Below are positions 40,357-51,900 of a stretch of DNA of 64,000 bases, in pieces. Source of the stretch: Pedobacter sp. KBW06 (GTDB lineage: Bacteria > Bacteroidota > Bacteroidia > Sphingobacteriales > Sphingobacteriaceae); contig NZ_QAJL01000004.1 in assembly GCF_003852525.1 (NCBI RefSeq), positions 810,459 through 874,458 on the forward strand, in the 5' to 3' direction. The notes under the pieces were generated by a model that was given only the letters and a program-made list of their open reading frames with translations, searched no databases and had not been told where the DNA came from. The translations under genes were made by a program, and so were the position numbers. Position 1 is the stretch's first letter. Each line of letters begins with the position of its first letter.

Positions 40357-42483
40357 ATGAAATTAAAAAACGGAATCCCATCAATGATCTTAATTTGCGG
40401 AATGCTGCTGGTTACTGATAAAACAGTAATGGGCCAGAATACGAATCCATTTATGGAAGAGTACAATACTCCATATGGAGTTCCTCCATTTAACAAGATA
40501 ACTACCCCTGATTTTGTTCCGGCCTTTCAGGAAGGAATGAAGCAGCAACAGCAGGCTGTTACTTCAATTTACAGACAGCGCTCTGTCCCTACTTTTCAGA
40601 ACACTATCGTGGCGCTGGAAGAAAGCGGAAAACTACTCAATAAAGTGAGTACTGTGTTTTTCAACCTAAGTTCTGCCAATACTTCTCCTGAGCTTGAAGC
40701 CATATCCAAACAAATGGCGCCGGAGCTGTCTAAGCATAGTGACGATATTTATCTGAACGCAGATTTATTTAAAAGAGTAAAGGCAGTATATGATAAGCGG
40801 GAATTGCTAAAGCTGAATATAGAACAGAGGCGTTTGCTGGATAAAACCTATAAAGGCTTTGTCCGCAGCGGAGCAAACCTGAATGCAGCACAGCAGGTAA
40901 AAATGAGAGCAATCAATAAAGAATTTTCTCTCCTTACCCTGAATTTTGGACAACACCTTTTGGCGGAGGTCAATAGTTTTGAGTTGCTGATTGATCAGCA
41001 GGCTGATCTTGCCGGACTTCCGGAATCGGTAAAAGCGGCTGCGGCTCAGTCTGCCAAACAAGCTGGAAAAGAAGGAAAATGGCGGTTCACATTACATACA
41101 CCGAGTGTGATGCCATTTTTACAGTATTCAGAGAACCGGGCATTAAGAGAAAAGATGTATCAGGCCTATATCAGCAGGGGCAACAACAACGATGCAAATG
41201 ATAATAAAAAGATCATTTCAAGAATGGTTGCTTTACGTGCCGAAAAGGCTGGATTACTAGGTTATAAAAGCCATGCAGACTTTGTTTTGGAAGAAAGTAT
41301 GGCAAAGTCTCCTAAAGAGGCTTACGACTTGTTAAATGGCCTTTGGGATGCCGCTTTGCCGGTGGCCAGGCAGGAAGCTGCAGATATGCAGAAAATGATG
41401 GACAAAGAGGGGAAGAATGAAACACTGGAAGCCTGGGACTGGTCTCATTATGCCGATAAAGTGCGTAAGGAAAGATATAACTACGATGCCGAAGAATTAA
41501 GGCCATATTTCCAGCTAGAAAATGTGAAAGCAGGGTTTTTCAAAGTAGCGAATAAGTTATACGGCATTACTTTTACCGCGCTGACTGACGTTCCTGTTTA
41601 TCATAAGGACGTAACCGCTTATCAGGTAAAAGAAGCTGACGGCACACACATCGGGGTTATTTATATGGATTTCTTTACCCGTAGTTCTAAACGTGGCGGG
41701 GCATGGATGACCTCTTATGCCACCCAATCTTATAAAGAAGGAAAACGCATTGCTCCTGTTGTTTCCATTGTTTGTAACTTTTCCGGCCCGAACGGGGATG
41801 AACCGGCTTTATTTACAGCTGATGAAGTAACCACATTTTACCATGAAATGGGACATGCCCTTCATGGTTTATTGTCTAACGTAAAATACAGAAGCCTTGC
41901 CGGTACTTCTGTTCCCCGTGATTTTGTGGAATTACCTTCACAGGTGATGGAGCACTTTGCATTTGAGCCGGAGGTTCTCCAGTTTTATGCGAAACACTAT
42001 AAAACCGGAGCAGTTGTACCACAGGAATTGATTACAAAGATGAAAAATGCAGGAAAGTTTAATCAGGGTTTTGAAACTGTCGAATATCTTGCTGCTTCTT
42101 TACTCGATATGGGCTTTCATACGATCCCCGTTGGAAAAGAAATAGACGCTGTTAAGTTCGAAATGGCAGAAATGAATAAGTATGGACTGATCAGACAAAT
42201 CGCTCCCCGTTACAGAAGTACTTATTTTCAGCACATTTTTGCTTCCGGTTATTCGGCCGGATATTATAGTTATATCTGGTCGGCCGTATTGGATAGTGAC
42301 GCCTTTGCTGCCTTCAAGGAAAGCGGAAACATCTTTGATCCGGAGGTCGCTAAATCCTTCCGTAAGAATGTTCTTGAAAAAGGGGGTACCATTGAACCAA
42401 TGGACCTCTACAAGGCTTTTAGAGGTAAAGAACCTGATATGAAACATTTATTGAAAGACAGAGGGCTAAACAAAGCGCTTTAA
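40357..42483 (+). CDS. dcp: M3 family metallopeptidase (peptidyl-dipeptidase Dcp-like)
   Basis: The enzyme removes dipeptides from the C-terminus of peptides. The 708-residue protein has the family zinc motif at HEMGH, residues 496-500 (His496, Glu497, His500), with the third ligand likely the Glu in the following VEHFAFE-like PSQVMEHFAFEPEVL stretch. Other conserved segments are TTPDFVPAFQEGMKQQQQAV near 47-66 and SKRGGAWMTSYATQSYKEGK near 445. An N-terminal hydrophobic segment (about 9-26, ending VMGQN) suggests export to the periplasm, unlike E. coli Dcp. It stands alone. Confidence 0.9.
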   Translation: MKLKNGIPSMILICGMLLVTDKTVMGQNTNPFMEEYNTPYGVPPFNKITTPDFVPAFQEGMKQQQQAVTSIYRQRSVPTFQNTIVALEESGKLLNKVSTVFFNLSSANTSPELEAISKQMAPELSKHSDDIYLNADLFKRVKAVYDKRELLKLNIEQRRLLDKTYKGFVRSGANLNAAQQVKMRAINKEFSLLTLNFGQHLLAEVNSFELLIDQQADLAGLPESVKAAAAQSAKQAGKEGKWRFTLHTPSVMPFLQYSENRALREKMYQAYISRGNNNDANDNKKIISRMVALRAEKAGLLGYKSHADFVLEESMAKSPKEAYDLLNGLWDAALPVARQEAADMQKMMDKEGKNETLEAWDWSHYADKVRKERYNYDAEELRPYFQLENVKAGFFKVANKLYGITFTALTDVPVYHKDVTAYQVKEADGTHIGVIYMDFFTRSSKRGGAWMTSYATQSYKEGKRIAPVVSIVCNFSGPNGDEPALFTADEVTTFYHEMGHALHGLLSNVKYRSLAGTSVPRDFVELPSQVMEHFAFEPEVLQFYAKHYKTGAVVPQELITKMKNAGKFNQGFETVEYLAASLLDMGFHTIPVGKEIDAVKFEMAEMNKYGLIRQIAPRYRSTYFQHIFASGYSAGYYSYIWSAVLDSDAFAAFKESGNIFDPEVAKSFRKNVLEKGGTIEPMDLYKAFRGKEPDMKHLLKDRGLNKAL

Positions 42484-42540
42484 TCAAAGGTTTAATTTTT
42501 TACGCAACAGGTAGCATTGGCCTGGTTGCTTCAAGCCATC

Positions 42541-42586
42541 AAGGCGATAAAAAGGACTTCAACGGATCTTTTTTATCGCCTTTTTT
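42541..42586 (+). terminator. Intrinsic terminator of the M3 peptidase gene
   Basis: A 13-bp stem (42541-42553 with 42570-42582), a 16-base loop and T6 follow the stop codon by about 58 bases. Confidence 0.85.
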
Positions 42587-42734
42587 CATCTCGGTTTTTT
42601 TGCTGAATAAGGCCGGTCAGCGGATCAATTCACATTGTTTTTTGCATTTAATACCAGTCGTCCAGCCCGAAGCTAATTGCTTCTCACTTATCTCTTTAAC
42701 ATGTTGATTATTTACTAAAACCGCCCAGTATTTT

Positions 42735-42765
42735 ATTGTGGGGCAAACTTTATTTTTTAGCTTTG
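42735..42765 (+). promoter_or_regulatory. Promoter of the giant beta-helix gene
   Basis: ATTG (42735-42738), 19 bases, then TAGCTTTG (42758-42765) fits the Bacteroidota promoter. Transcription would begin near 42771, giving a leader of about 177 bases, unusually long for this window. Confidence 0.55.
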
Positions 42766-42857
42766 CTACCCGGTAAATTTTTTATATAAAATGGCATTAA
42801 AAAAGAGTGATTATGAGAATTTTATTCATTTCCGTAAACACAAAATTATTAACGCAA

Positions 42858-42878
42858 GTTTCTTTCAAAGAAAGAAAC
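42858..42878 (+). promoter_or_regulatory. Leader hairpin of the giant gene
   Basis: A perfect nine-bp stem (GTTTCTTTC 42858-42866 with GAAAGAAAC 42870-42878, loop AAA) lies in the leader about 70 bases before the ATG. It is A/T-rich with weak thermal stability, so it may be regulatory or chance. Confidence 0.35.
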
Positions 42879-42947
42879 AAAATAAACTTTTTTGCCTGAT
42901 TACAGTGAATCCCAATTTTTTCAAGAAGAAATCCTCCAATACACATT

Positions 42948-45900
42948 ATGCGCACTTTCCTTTTTAAGGCCTTTGCTTTTCTACTCATTTTTTTCTATTC
43001 CTTTAACGTTTCAGCTCAAACTAAAATCTACGTAAACAGTGCAGCAACAGGGGCTAATTCAGGGCTGAACTGGGCCAATGCCTATACAGACCTTCAAGCC
43101 GCCATCACCAAATCTGTAGCTGGTAATGAAATCTGGGTTGCCCGGGGAAATTATAGTCCTGGTACACTGGCAGCTTCAACTTTTTCCTTAAAGGGAGGAG
43201 TTAAGATTTATGGCGGTTTTGCAGGAACAGAAACAGCAATTACCCAACGTATTGCTGATGTGAATGATCTTTTTACTGTAAATGAGAGTATTCTGGATGG
43301 GAAATACGTCAATAATCATGTACTGAGTAATGCTGCTGCACTGAACAACCAAACTGTCCTGGATGGATTTACCATTACCGGAGGACGGACCCCAAATGCA
43401 AACAGCAATGCTGCAACTCATAGGGGTGCCGGGATTTACAATACCGCCGGCAGTCCTGTTTTTCAAAACCTTTGGATAAAAGATAACATCTCCAGCAGCT
43501 ACGGGGGCGGGATTTATAACAATGGAACGGCTTCTTTTAAGAACCTCATTGTAGAAAATAACGGCTTCTATCCCGGTCTGACTTCCTATACTCAGGGAGC
43601 AGGTATGTACAACTCCGGAGCGGTTGTATTTGACCGGATTTTATTCAATAACAATACCGGAGCAAACTCAGGAGGAGGTCTATACAATACCGCAACGACG
43701 ACGCTTAGTGATGCAACATTTAAAAACCATACGGTGACCACTAATGGAGGAGGGGTTTTTAACAGCGGAGACATGACACTGGACCGGGCTTCTTTCCTGC
43801 AGAATACGGCCGTACAAAGGGGAGGAGGAATTTATTCCTCGGCAGCAATTTCTGTCCGAAATTCGGCACTGAGCAGGAATACGGTTACAGGAACAGCTGC
43901 TGGTTATTATGGAGGAGGAATGTATGTTGCAGGAGGATTAACGAATATTTTAAATTGTACTTTCAGCAATAATACCATTGCATATCCCAATGCTACGGCA
44001 GCTTATTTTGGTGGAGGGCTTCATGCCGCAACAACCTTGAATGCATACAACAGTATTTTTTGGGGAAATAAAAGAGGAAACGATGTAGAAGACCAGATCG
44101 GTGGAACTACAATCACAATGGCAGGAAGCCTGGTTCAGAATAATTATCCTTTTGGTACGAATAACCTGATTGGTAATCCGGATTTCGAAAATGCGGGACA
44201 GGATGATTTGCGACTAAAAAATGGCTCCATAGCCATTGATGCGGGCGATAATGCGAAGCAAACCGGATCAAAGGATCTTGCAGGCAATGTAAGGCTCGCC
44301 GGACTGAAACTCGATCTAGGTGCATTCGAAAATCCGGATGGGATGTCTGCCTCGTTGGCAATAGCCCCTGAAAATATTACAACCCAGCCGCGTGGATTAC
44401 CTTACCGGCAAGAACTTAGTGCCGGCGGAGCAACAGCACCGGTAAGCTGGGCCCTAACCTTTGGAAGTCTGCCTCCGGGAATTACCTTAAATAGCCAGTC
44501 AGGCGTACTTTCCGGAATTCCCATGATTGCAGGGACCTATATTTTTGTGGTTCAGGCAAAGAGCGGGGTCTTGGTCGGAAACAGACAGTATACCATCGCG
44601 GTGGTCGCAGGTGCTGCAAGGTTACATGTGAACGGCCTTGCACAAGGAATTAACAACGGGGTCGATTGGGCAAATTCTTATACCAGATTGCAAACTGCTT
44701 TGGCACTCGCTAAAGATGGCGATGAAATCTGGGTAGCAAAAGGAGTATACAGCCCTGCCCTGCATCTTGATTCTTCTTTTTTTATGGTTTCAGGAGTGAA
44801 GATGTATGGTGGTTTTAAAGGGATAGAAAAGACTTTGACAGAACGTGCGGCGGATGCTTCAGAACGGTTTACGGTTAATGAAACGATATTACATGGAAAT
44901 GGGACCAATCGCCACCTGATTCTGAATACGACTGCACTTGCAGCTACGACTTTACTGGATGGATTTACCCTCACTGAGGGCTATGCCAATGGTTCAGGAC
45001 AGAACGGTCATGGCGCTGGAATCTATATTGGAATTGCGGTTGTAAATGGAACATATAATAATCTGGTCATTAAAAACAATAAGGCAAGTATCTATGGTGG
45101 TGGGATGTTCAATGGTTCAACGGCAACAAAGCTGAATAATGTCCTTTTTGAAGACAATCAGGTGATCACCACCACCAGATATGGTGGGGGATTATTTAAT
45201 TCGGGTGCAAATGCCGCTTTGAACAGCGTGACCTTCAGGAATAACGATGCGGTGCAGGGAGGCGGGATGTTTAACAGTGGAACAGCTGTAGCGATGAATA
45301 AGGTCACATTTGAAGGCAACACGGCTACAACAACCGGAGGGGGGATGGGCAATTCCGGAACTGCTGTCCTGACGGATGCTGTCTTTAAGAGCAATACTTC
45401 TAAAACCAATGGAGCAGGGCTTTACAGTTCCGGGGATATCACCCTTGACGGCGCCTCCTTTCTGGAGAATATTGCCGATCAGAAAGGCGGGGGGATTTAT
45501 GCCTTAAACTTAATTACCCTTCGCAATACAGTGCTTAGCAAGAACAGCGTAACCGGGGCTGTAGCCGGATACAATGGTGGTGGGATGTTTATCGAGAGTG
45601 GTACCGCACACATTCAGAACAGTACATTCAGCAATAATACCATAGCTGCAGTCGGCCCGCAAGGGAGTTATTTTGGCGCAGGCTTGTTTAATACTCCGGG
45701 CACCGTAAATATTCATAACAGTATTTTTTGGGGAAATAAAAGAGGAAACAGTATTGAAGATCAGATCGGAGGGGCAGCCATCGCACAGATGGGAAACAAC
45801 ATTGTTCAGAACAACTATACTTCAGGTGTAAATAACATCATCGGAAATCCGGAATTTCAGGATGCTTCTAACCATGATCTGAGATTAAAAAACGGATCAA

Positions 45901-48900
45901 TAGCGATCGATGCGGGAAGCAATTTAAAAGTAAATACGACTACCGATTTAGCGGGAAATGCCCGGGTGATCAACGGAACTGTTGATTTGGGTGCATTGGA
46001 GCATCCTCTTGGAGCTCCGGGATCTCTTGGGATGATGCCCGAATCCATTGCCCCGCAGCCCAGAGGAACAGCTTATCAGCAGCAGTTTACGGTAACCGGA
46101 GGTTCAGGTCCAATAGCCTGGGAATTGTCCTACGGAGCCTTACCCCTTGGACTCACTTTTAATGCCCAAACGGGGGTTTTAACCGGAATCCCGGTAATTA
46201 CCGGAACCTATGTTTTTGTAATCCGTGCCACACAGGGAGGTATGGTGGGGAGCCGCCAGTATACATTGGTAGTCAATCCGGGAGCAACCAGATTATATGT
46301 TCGCGGAGCCGCCGCCGGAGTTAACAATGGAATAGATTGGACAAATGCCTATCCCAAATTACAAACAGCGTTAACCCTCGCGAAAGATGGGGATGAAATC
46401 TGGGTTGCAAAAGGAAGATACCTCCCTTTTGCTCATGTCGATTCTTCATTTTATATGGTATCGGGAGTCAAAATGTACGGAGGATTTGCAGGTACAGAAA
46501 ATCAGCCGGGAGAACGTATTGCGGATGCTTCCGGAAGGTTTACAGTTCATGAAACGGAGTTGAGTGGAAATGACCTGAACCGTCATGTGGTCAATAATCC
46601 TACCGTGTTATCTGTAGAAACGCTGATGGATGGATTTACCATTTCGGGCGGAAATTCAAATAACTACGGAGGGGCAATTTATCACCTGGCAGCTGCGGTA
46701 AATGGTACATTCAGAAATCTGGTCATAAAAAACAATAAGGCGTATCATTATGGCGCCGGAATTTATAATGTCGCTACTGCCTTGAAAATGGACAATATCC
46801 TTTTCGAAGGGAATACGCTGATCGGAGGAAACAGATACGGGGCGGGTATCTATAATGCAGGAGCAAATGCGATTCTGAATAAGATCACCTTTAAAGCCAA
46901 TCAGGCTGTATTAGGAGCTGGTTTATATAATGCTTCGGCCAATGTATCGGTTACAAACTCCCTTTTTGAGGCCAATGTTGCAAGCAGCTATGGAGGAGGA
47001 TTAGTAAATACGGCATTGGGATTCTCCATTAGCGGAACGGAATTCATCAGTAACCGTACAGATGGTTATGGAGGAGGAATGGTCAATTCGGGGACAGCAA
47101 CAGGTACAGACCTGGTCTTTAAAAATAATGCTGCCTTAACTTACGGTGCCGGCCTTTCGAATTCCAGTGTGATCAACCTGGACAGGGTTGCATTCCTGGG
47201 CAATACGGCTGTGCAGAATGGTGCCGGTTTCTATGGAACGGTAACCAACACGCTCTCAAATGTGGTTTTTAGCCGGAACAAAGTGACCAATGCCAGTTAT
47301 TTTGGGGGAGGATTATTCCTTCAAAGCGGAACCTTAAGCATGAGTAATGCTACGTTCAGCAATAATACAGTCGCAAGGGTTGCGGTAAACAGTGGTGCCG
47401 GACTGTACAAAAATTCTGGAACGGCCAATATCTTTAACAGCATTTTTTGGGGCAATACCAGGGCTGGAGGCATTCCAGATCAGGTCAATACCGGAATTAA
47501 TACTTTAGCCCACAGTACCGTACAGGACGACTATGCCAGCGGAACGGCAATTGTAGTCGGGGATCCTTTGTTTATAGATGCTGATGCCGATAACTTAGCC
47601 CTGAAAAGCGGCTCATTAGCTATAGATAAAGGTAACAACGCCTATACGGAAAGCTCAAAAGACATTGAAGGAAATCCACGTTTTTACAATACCACCGTTG
47701 ATCAGGGCGCATATGAGAATCAGGGTGGAGCATCTTTAAAAATCAGTCCTGCTACTTTAAGCGCATTAACGCGGGGACTTGACGTAAATATTCAGCTCCA
47801 TGCTACCGGAGGAACAGCTCCTTATGTCTGGACGCTTTTGTCCGGAGATCTTCCTGCGGGCCTTCAGTTGTCTGCTGATGGAAGGATCTATGGACGTGCC
47901 ATGATTTCCCTGATCGGAGGTTACACTTTTGCCGTTTCTGTTGCCGATGGAACACTGCTTGGAACAAAGCAATATACCTTAGATGTACTCCAGGCTCCGG
48001 CGCGGATTTACGTACGTGAAGGAGCAACAGCAGGAGCTAAGAACGGGAACAGCTGGAATGATGCATTTACCGATTTACAACAGGCCCTGGCCCAAACAAA
48101 TGCCGGTGATGAAGTTTGGGTAGCCAAAGGGAATTACCTGCCTGGAACGGATGTTAACGCCACTTTCACCCTAAGAGAAGGGGTTAAATTATATGGTGGT
48201 TTCGCAGGAACAGAGGATGTACTATCCGCAAGGGTTGCTGATGCCAATCAATTGTATGCGGTAAACGAGTCCATTCTGAACGGAAACGGAAAGAGCTATC
48301 ATGTCCTCAGCAATGTTGCTGCATTGAGTAATGCGACAATTATTGACGGTTTCAGCATCACAGGCGGAAGAACGGCGGTAGGGAATTCATCGATTACCTT
48401 TAGTGCTGCGGGAATTTATAACAATGCAGGTGCTGCAATATTCAGAAACCTCTGGGTAAAAAATAACGCTGCCTATTATTTTGCAGGGGGGATTTATAAC
48501 AACGGTCCGGCAACCTTTGAAAATATCCGCATGGAGAAGAACACCGTGCTGGGTGGAGCTGGTTATGGTGGAGGTCTCTATAACCTCAATGCATTGGCTT
48601 CCTTTAAAAAACTGGTTTTCGTAGAGAATGAAGCCGTTATTGGGGGAGGAATGTACAATAGCATTGGGGAGGTAAGGATGGAAGAGCTCAGCTTTTTACG
48701 CAACAAGACGGGTACAAGCGGAGGGGCAGGTCTATACCACAGGACCGGCTTACTCACGATAAAAAAGGCATTTTTTGAAGGGAATATTTCTACTGGTACA
48801 GGAGGAGGAATTCTAAATAACGGCGTTCTGGATGGAGAAGACTTTACATTTAAAGGGAATACCACTGCTACCTCTGGTGCCGGGGTTTACAGTTCCGGAA

Positions 48901-51900
48901 CATTTACCCTGAACAGGGGATCTTTTATCGCGAACAGTTCCTTACAGCATGGTGCCGGAATTTACAATACCGGGATCGCCAGACTGGACAATATCATCTT
49001 TAGCCGGAATGCCATAACGACCAACGCTGCGAGTGGCTATGGTGCAGGAATGTATCATTATTCCGGATCATCGGTCTTGTCGAACGTTTCTTTCAGCAAT
49101 AATACGACCGCTTATGTTCATGCCAGCACCACCTCTGGCGCCGGATTTTTCTACAGGGCTGCAGGAACCGCGGCAATTTACAACAGCATCTTCTGGGGAA
49201 ACAAAAGAGGTGGAAATGTTCCCGACCAGTTAAGTGGCGTAGGCCTGACGGTTGCCAATAGCATTGTAGAAGCCGGTTATGCCGCAGGAACAAATATTTC
49301 TATTGGAAACCCATTGTTCACGGATGCCGCAAACGACAACCTGCGGATCAAAGGGGGATCACCGGCAATTGATGCCGGTGATAATGCTGCAACCGGTACC
49401 TCCAGGGATCTCGATGTCAATGAACGTATAGTGAATGATAAAGTCGATCTGGGAGCCTATGAAAATCAGGGAGGTAGCAGCCTTTCCATTCTTCCGGCAA
49501 CACTTCCTGCTTCGCTCAGAGGAAACCCTTTCAGTCAGCAGTTTACAGCCACCGGTGGAACAGAACAGCTCAGTTGGTCTGTTTCTTCGGGCAGTTTGCC
49601 TACTGGTCTGACCTTAAGTCCTTCGGGATTATTAGCGGGCAGGCCTACCACGGCAGGGAGTTTCACCTTTGTCCTTTCTGTTACCGATGGTGCCTTTATT
49701 GGAAGTAAACAATATGCTTTTGTCATCAATCCGGCAGCAACACACTTCTTTACCAGTGAAACTGCTACAGGGAAAAAAGACGGGAGCGATTGGGCGAATG
49801 CCTTTACTGATTTGCAATCTGCTATAGCGCTGGCAACAGCAGGCGACGAAATCTGGGTAGCAAAAGGAAATTATAGCCCCGGACCACTTGCAGCCTCTTC
49901 TTTTACTTTAAAAGAAGGATTGCGGATTTATGGTGGCTTTTCAGGGACAGAAGAGAGCCTTGCCGCTAGAAACCTGGAATCGGTAAATAACATAAACAAA
50001 AGTCTGCTCGATGGTAGTCAGGGGGTAGCCAGTTACCATGTTGTTTCGAATGCGCTGGCATTGACCAATGCCACAGTATTGGATGGCTTTGTCATCAGTG
50101 GAGGGAAAACGTTAACCACAAACAGCAGCAGTGGGTATACCACAAATTATTATGGAGGGGGAATTTATACCGCGCTTGGAAACCCAATATTCAATAACCT
50201 GATCGTTACCGGCAACAGTGCATTATATGGAGGAGGTGTTTTTGTTGGCGGAGGGGCACCAACATTTACCAATACGCAGTTTATTGGTAATACAACCATA
50301 GGAAGTTATGGCCGTGGTGCGGGATTATTTAACAATCCGGGGGCGACTACGATCCTGGATAAGGCAATTTTTGATAGTAATATCGTTACTATCGGAAGCA
50401 ATACCTATGGTGGAGCGCTGATGAATTATGGAACGCTGACGATTACCAACAGCAGCTTCAAAAACAACAATGTAGGAGGTACAGCTTACGCACAAGGTGG
50501 AGCAATTTACAACAACACCAGTGCCGCATTGAAGGTAGCCAACACCACTTTTACCGGAAATACTGCAATGACCGGAGGGGCAATCTATCTTGCCGGAGGG
50601 GCCAGCGAATTTAAAGACGTTATTTTTAAAGAGAACAAAGCCGCGGGAAGCGGAGGGGCGGTCAACAGTATTGGTGCTCCGGTATTTGACAGGGTTTCTT
50701 TCATTGCCAATGAATCGGTACTTCATGGAGGTGCGCTGTACTCTGGTGGGGTCCCCAAACTGGACAACGTCATCTTTAGCAGAAACAAGGTTACTTCAAC
50801 AGCAGCAAATTATGGCGGGGCAATGTATGCCGCAACCAATGCCAGCCTGATCAATGTCACTTTTAGTAACAACAGCATCGCCAGGGCAGCAGCCGGAGGC
50901 GGCGGGTTATTTCGGGCGGGGGGTACGGTGACCATCAACAACAGCATTTTCTGGGGAAATACCTATGGCGCAAATCTTCCTGATCAAATTTCAGGAGTGG
51001 TAACCATTGACAAAAGTATTGTTCAGGGAGGATATGCCGCTGGAACGAACATCAGCATTGGAAATCCTCTTTTTGTAAATGCGGATGCAGATAACCTCCG
51101 CTTAAAAGGAGGTTCTCCAGCCATAGATATGGGTAATAATGCAAAAATCTCTACTGCAACAGATCTCGATGGCAATCCCCGTCTGATCAATGAAATTGTA
51201 GATATGGGGGCTTATGAGAACCAGGGAGCAGCCAGTTTGGCCATTTCTCCATTGAGCTTAGCGGCTTACAATCGTGGAGATGAAATCAGGGTTCCTTTAT
51301 CTGTTGCCGGAGCCCAAAATCCATTAATATGGAGCTTCGGTTCCGGGAATGTTCCGGTAGGACTGATCCTTAAACCTGAGGGCCTGCTTTCCGGCAGACC
51401 GATGGTGGCGGGGCTTTACACTTTCGTCATTGCCGTAACGGACGGAGAACTGGTTGGAAGCCGTCAGTACACCTTACAGGTTAATCCGGCGAATGCTGTT
51501 TTATATACAAACATAGCTGCATCCGGCGGAAAGACCGATGGAAGCAATTGGGAAAATGGATTCACAGATCTAAAAAACGCATTGAACAAAGCCATTCCGG
51601 GTGATCAGGTCTGGGTAGCAAAAGGAAACTACAGCCCCGGACTTTTAGCAACAGATTGGTTTACGCTTAAAGAAGGAGTAAAAGTATTTGGTGGCTTTGG
51701 CGGAACAGAGAAAACCCCGGAAGAACGGGATTCAAAACTCATTCATACCGATCATAAGACTGTTCTGGATGGTAGTCAGGGAGTAGCAAGCAGACACGTT
51801 GTATTTAACAACCTCAATTTAAACAATACAACCTTACTGGATGGTTTTACCATTAGCGGCGGACAAGCACTGGCAGGTGGAGATACAGATAACAACCGTG

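Larger units (their letters stand above)
42484..42947 (+). other. 464-base intergenic region upstream of the giant gene
   Basis: It holds the terminator of the M3 gene, a promoter-like pair (42735-42765) and a leader hairpin (42858-42878). A 58-codon ORF (42791-42967, MALKKSDYENF...) overlaps the giant gene start; it is Lys/Phe/His-rich and has no recognisable motif. I see no RNA gene. Confidence 0.6.

Noticed and set aside
42791..42967. 58-codon ORF upstream of the giant gene as an annotated gene
   Set aside because: No motif, no start signal and unusual Lys/Phe/His content; kept only as part of the leader observation.
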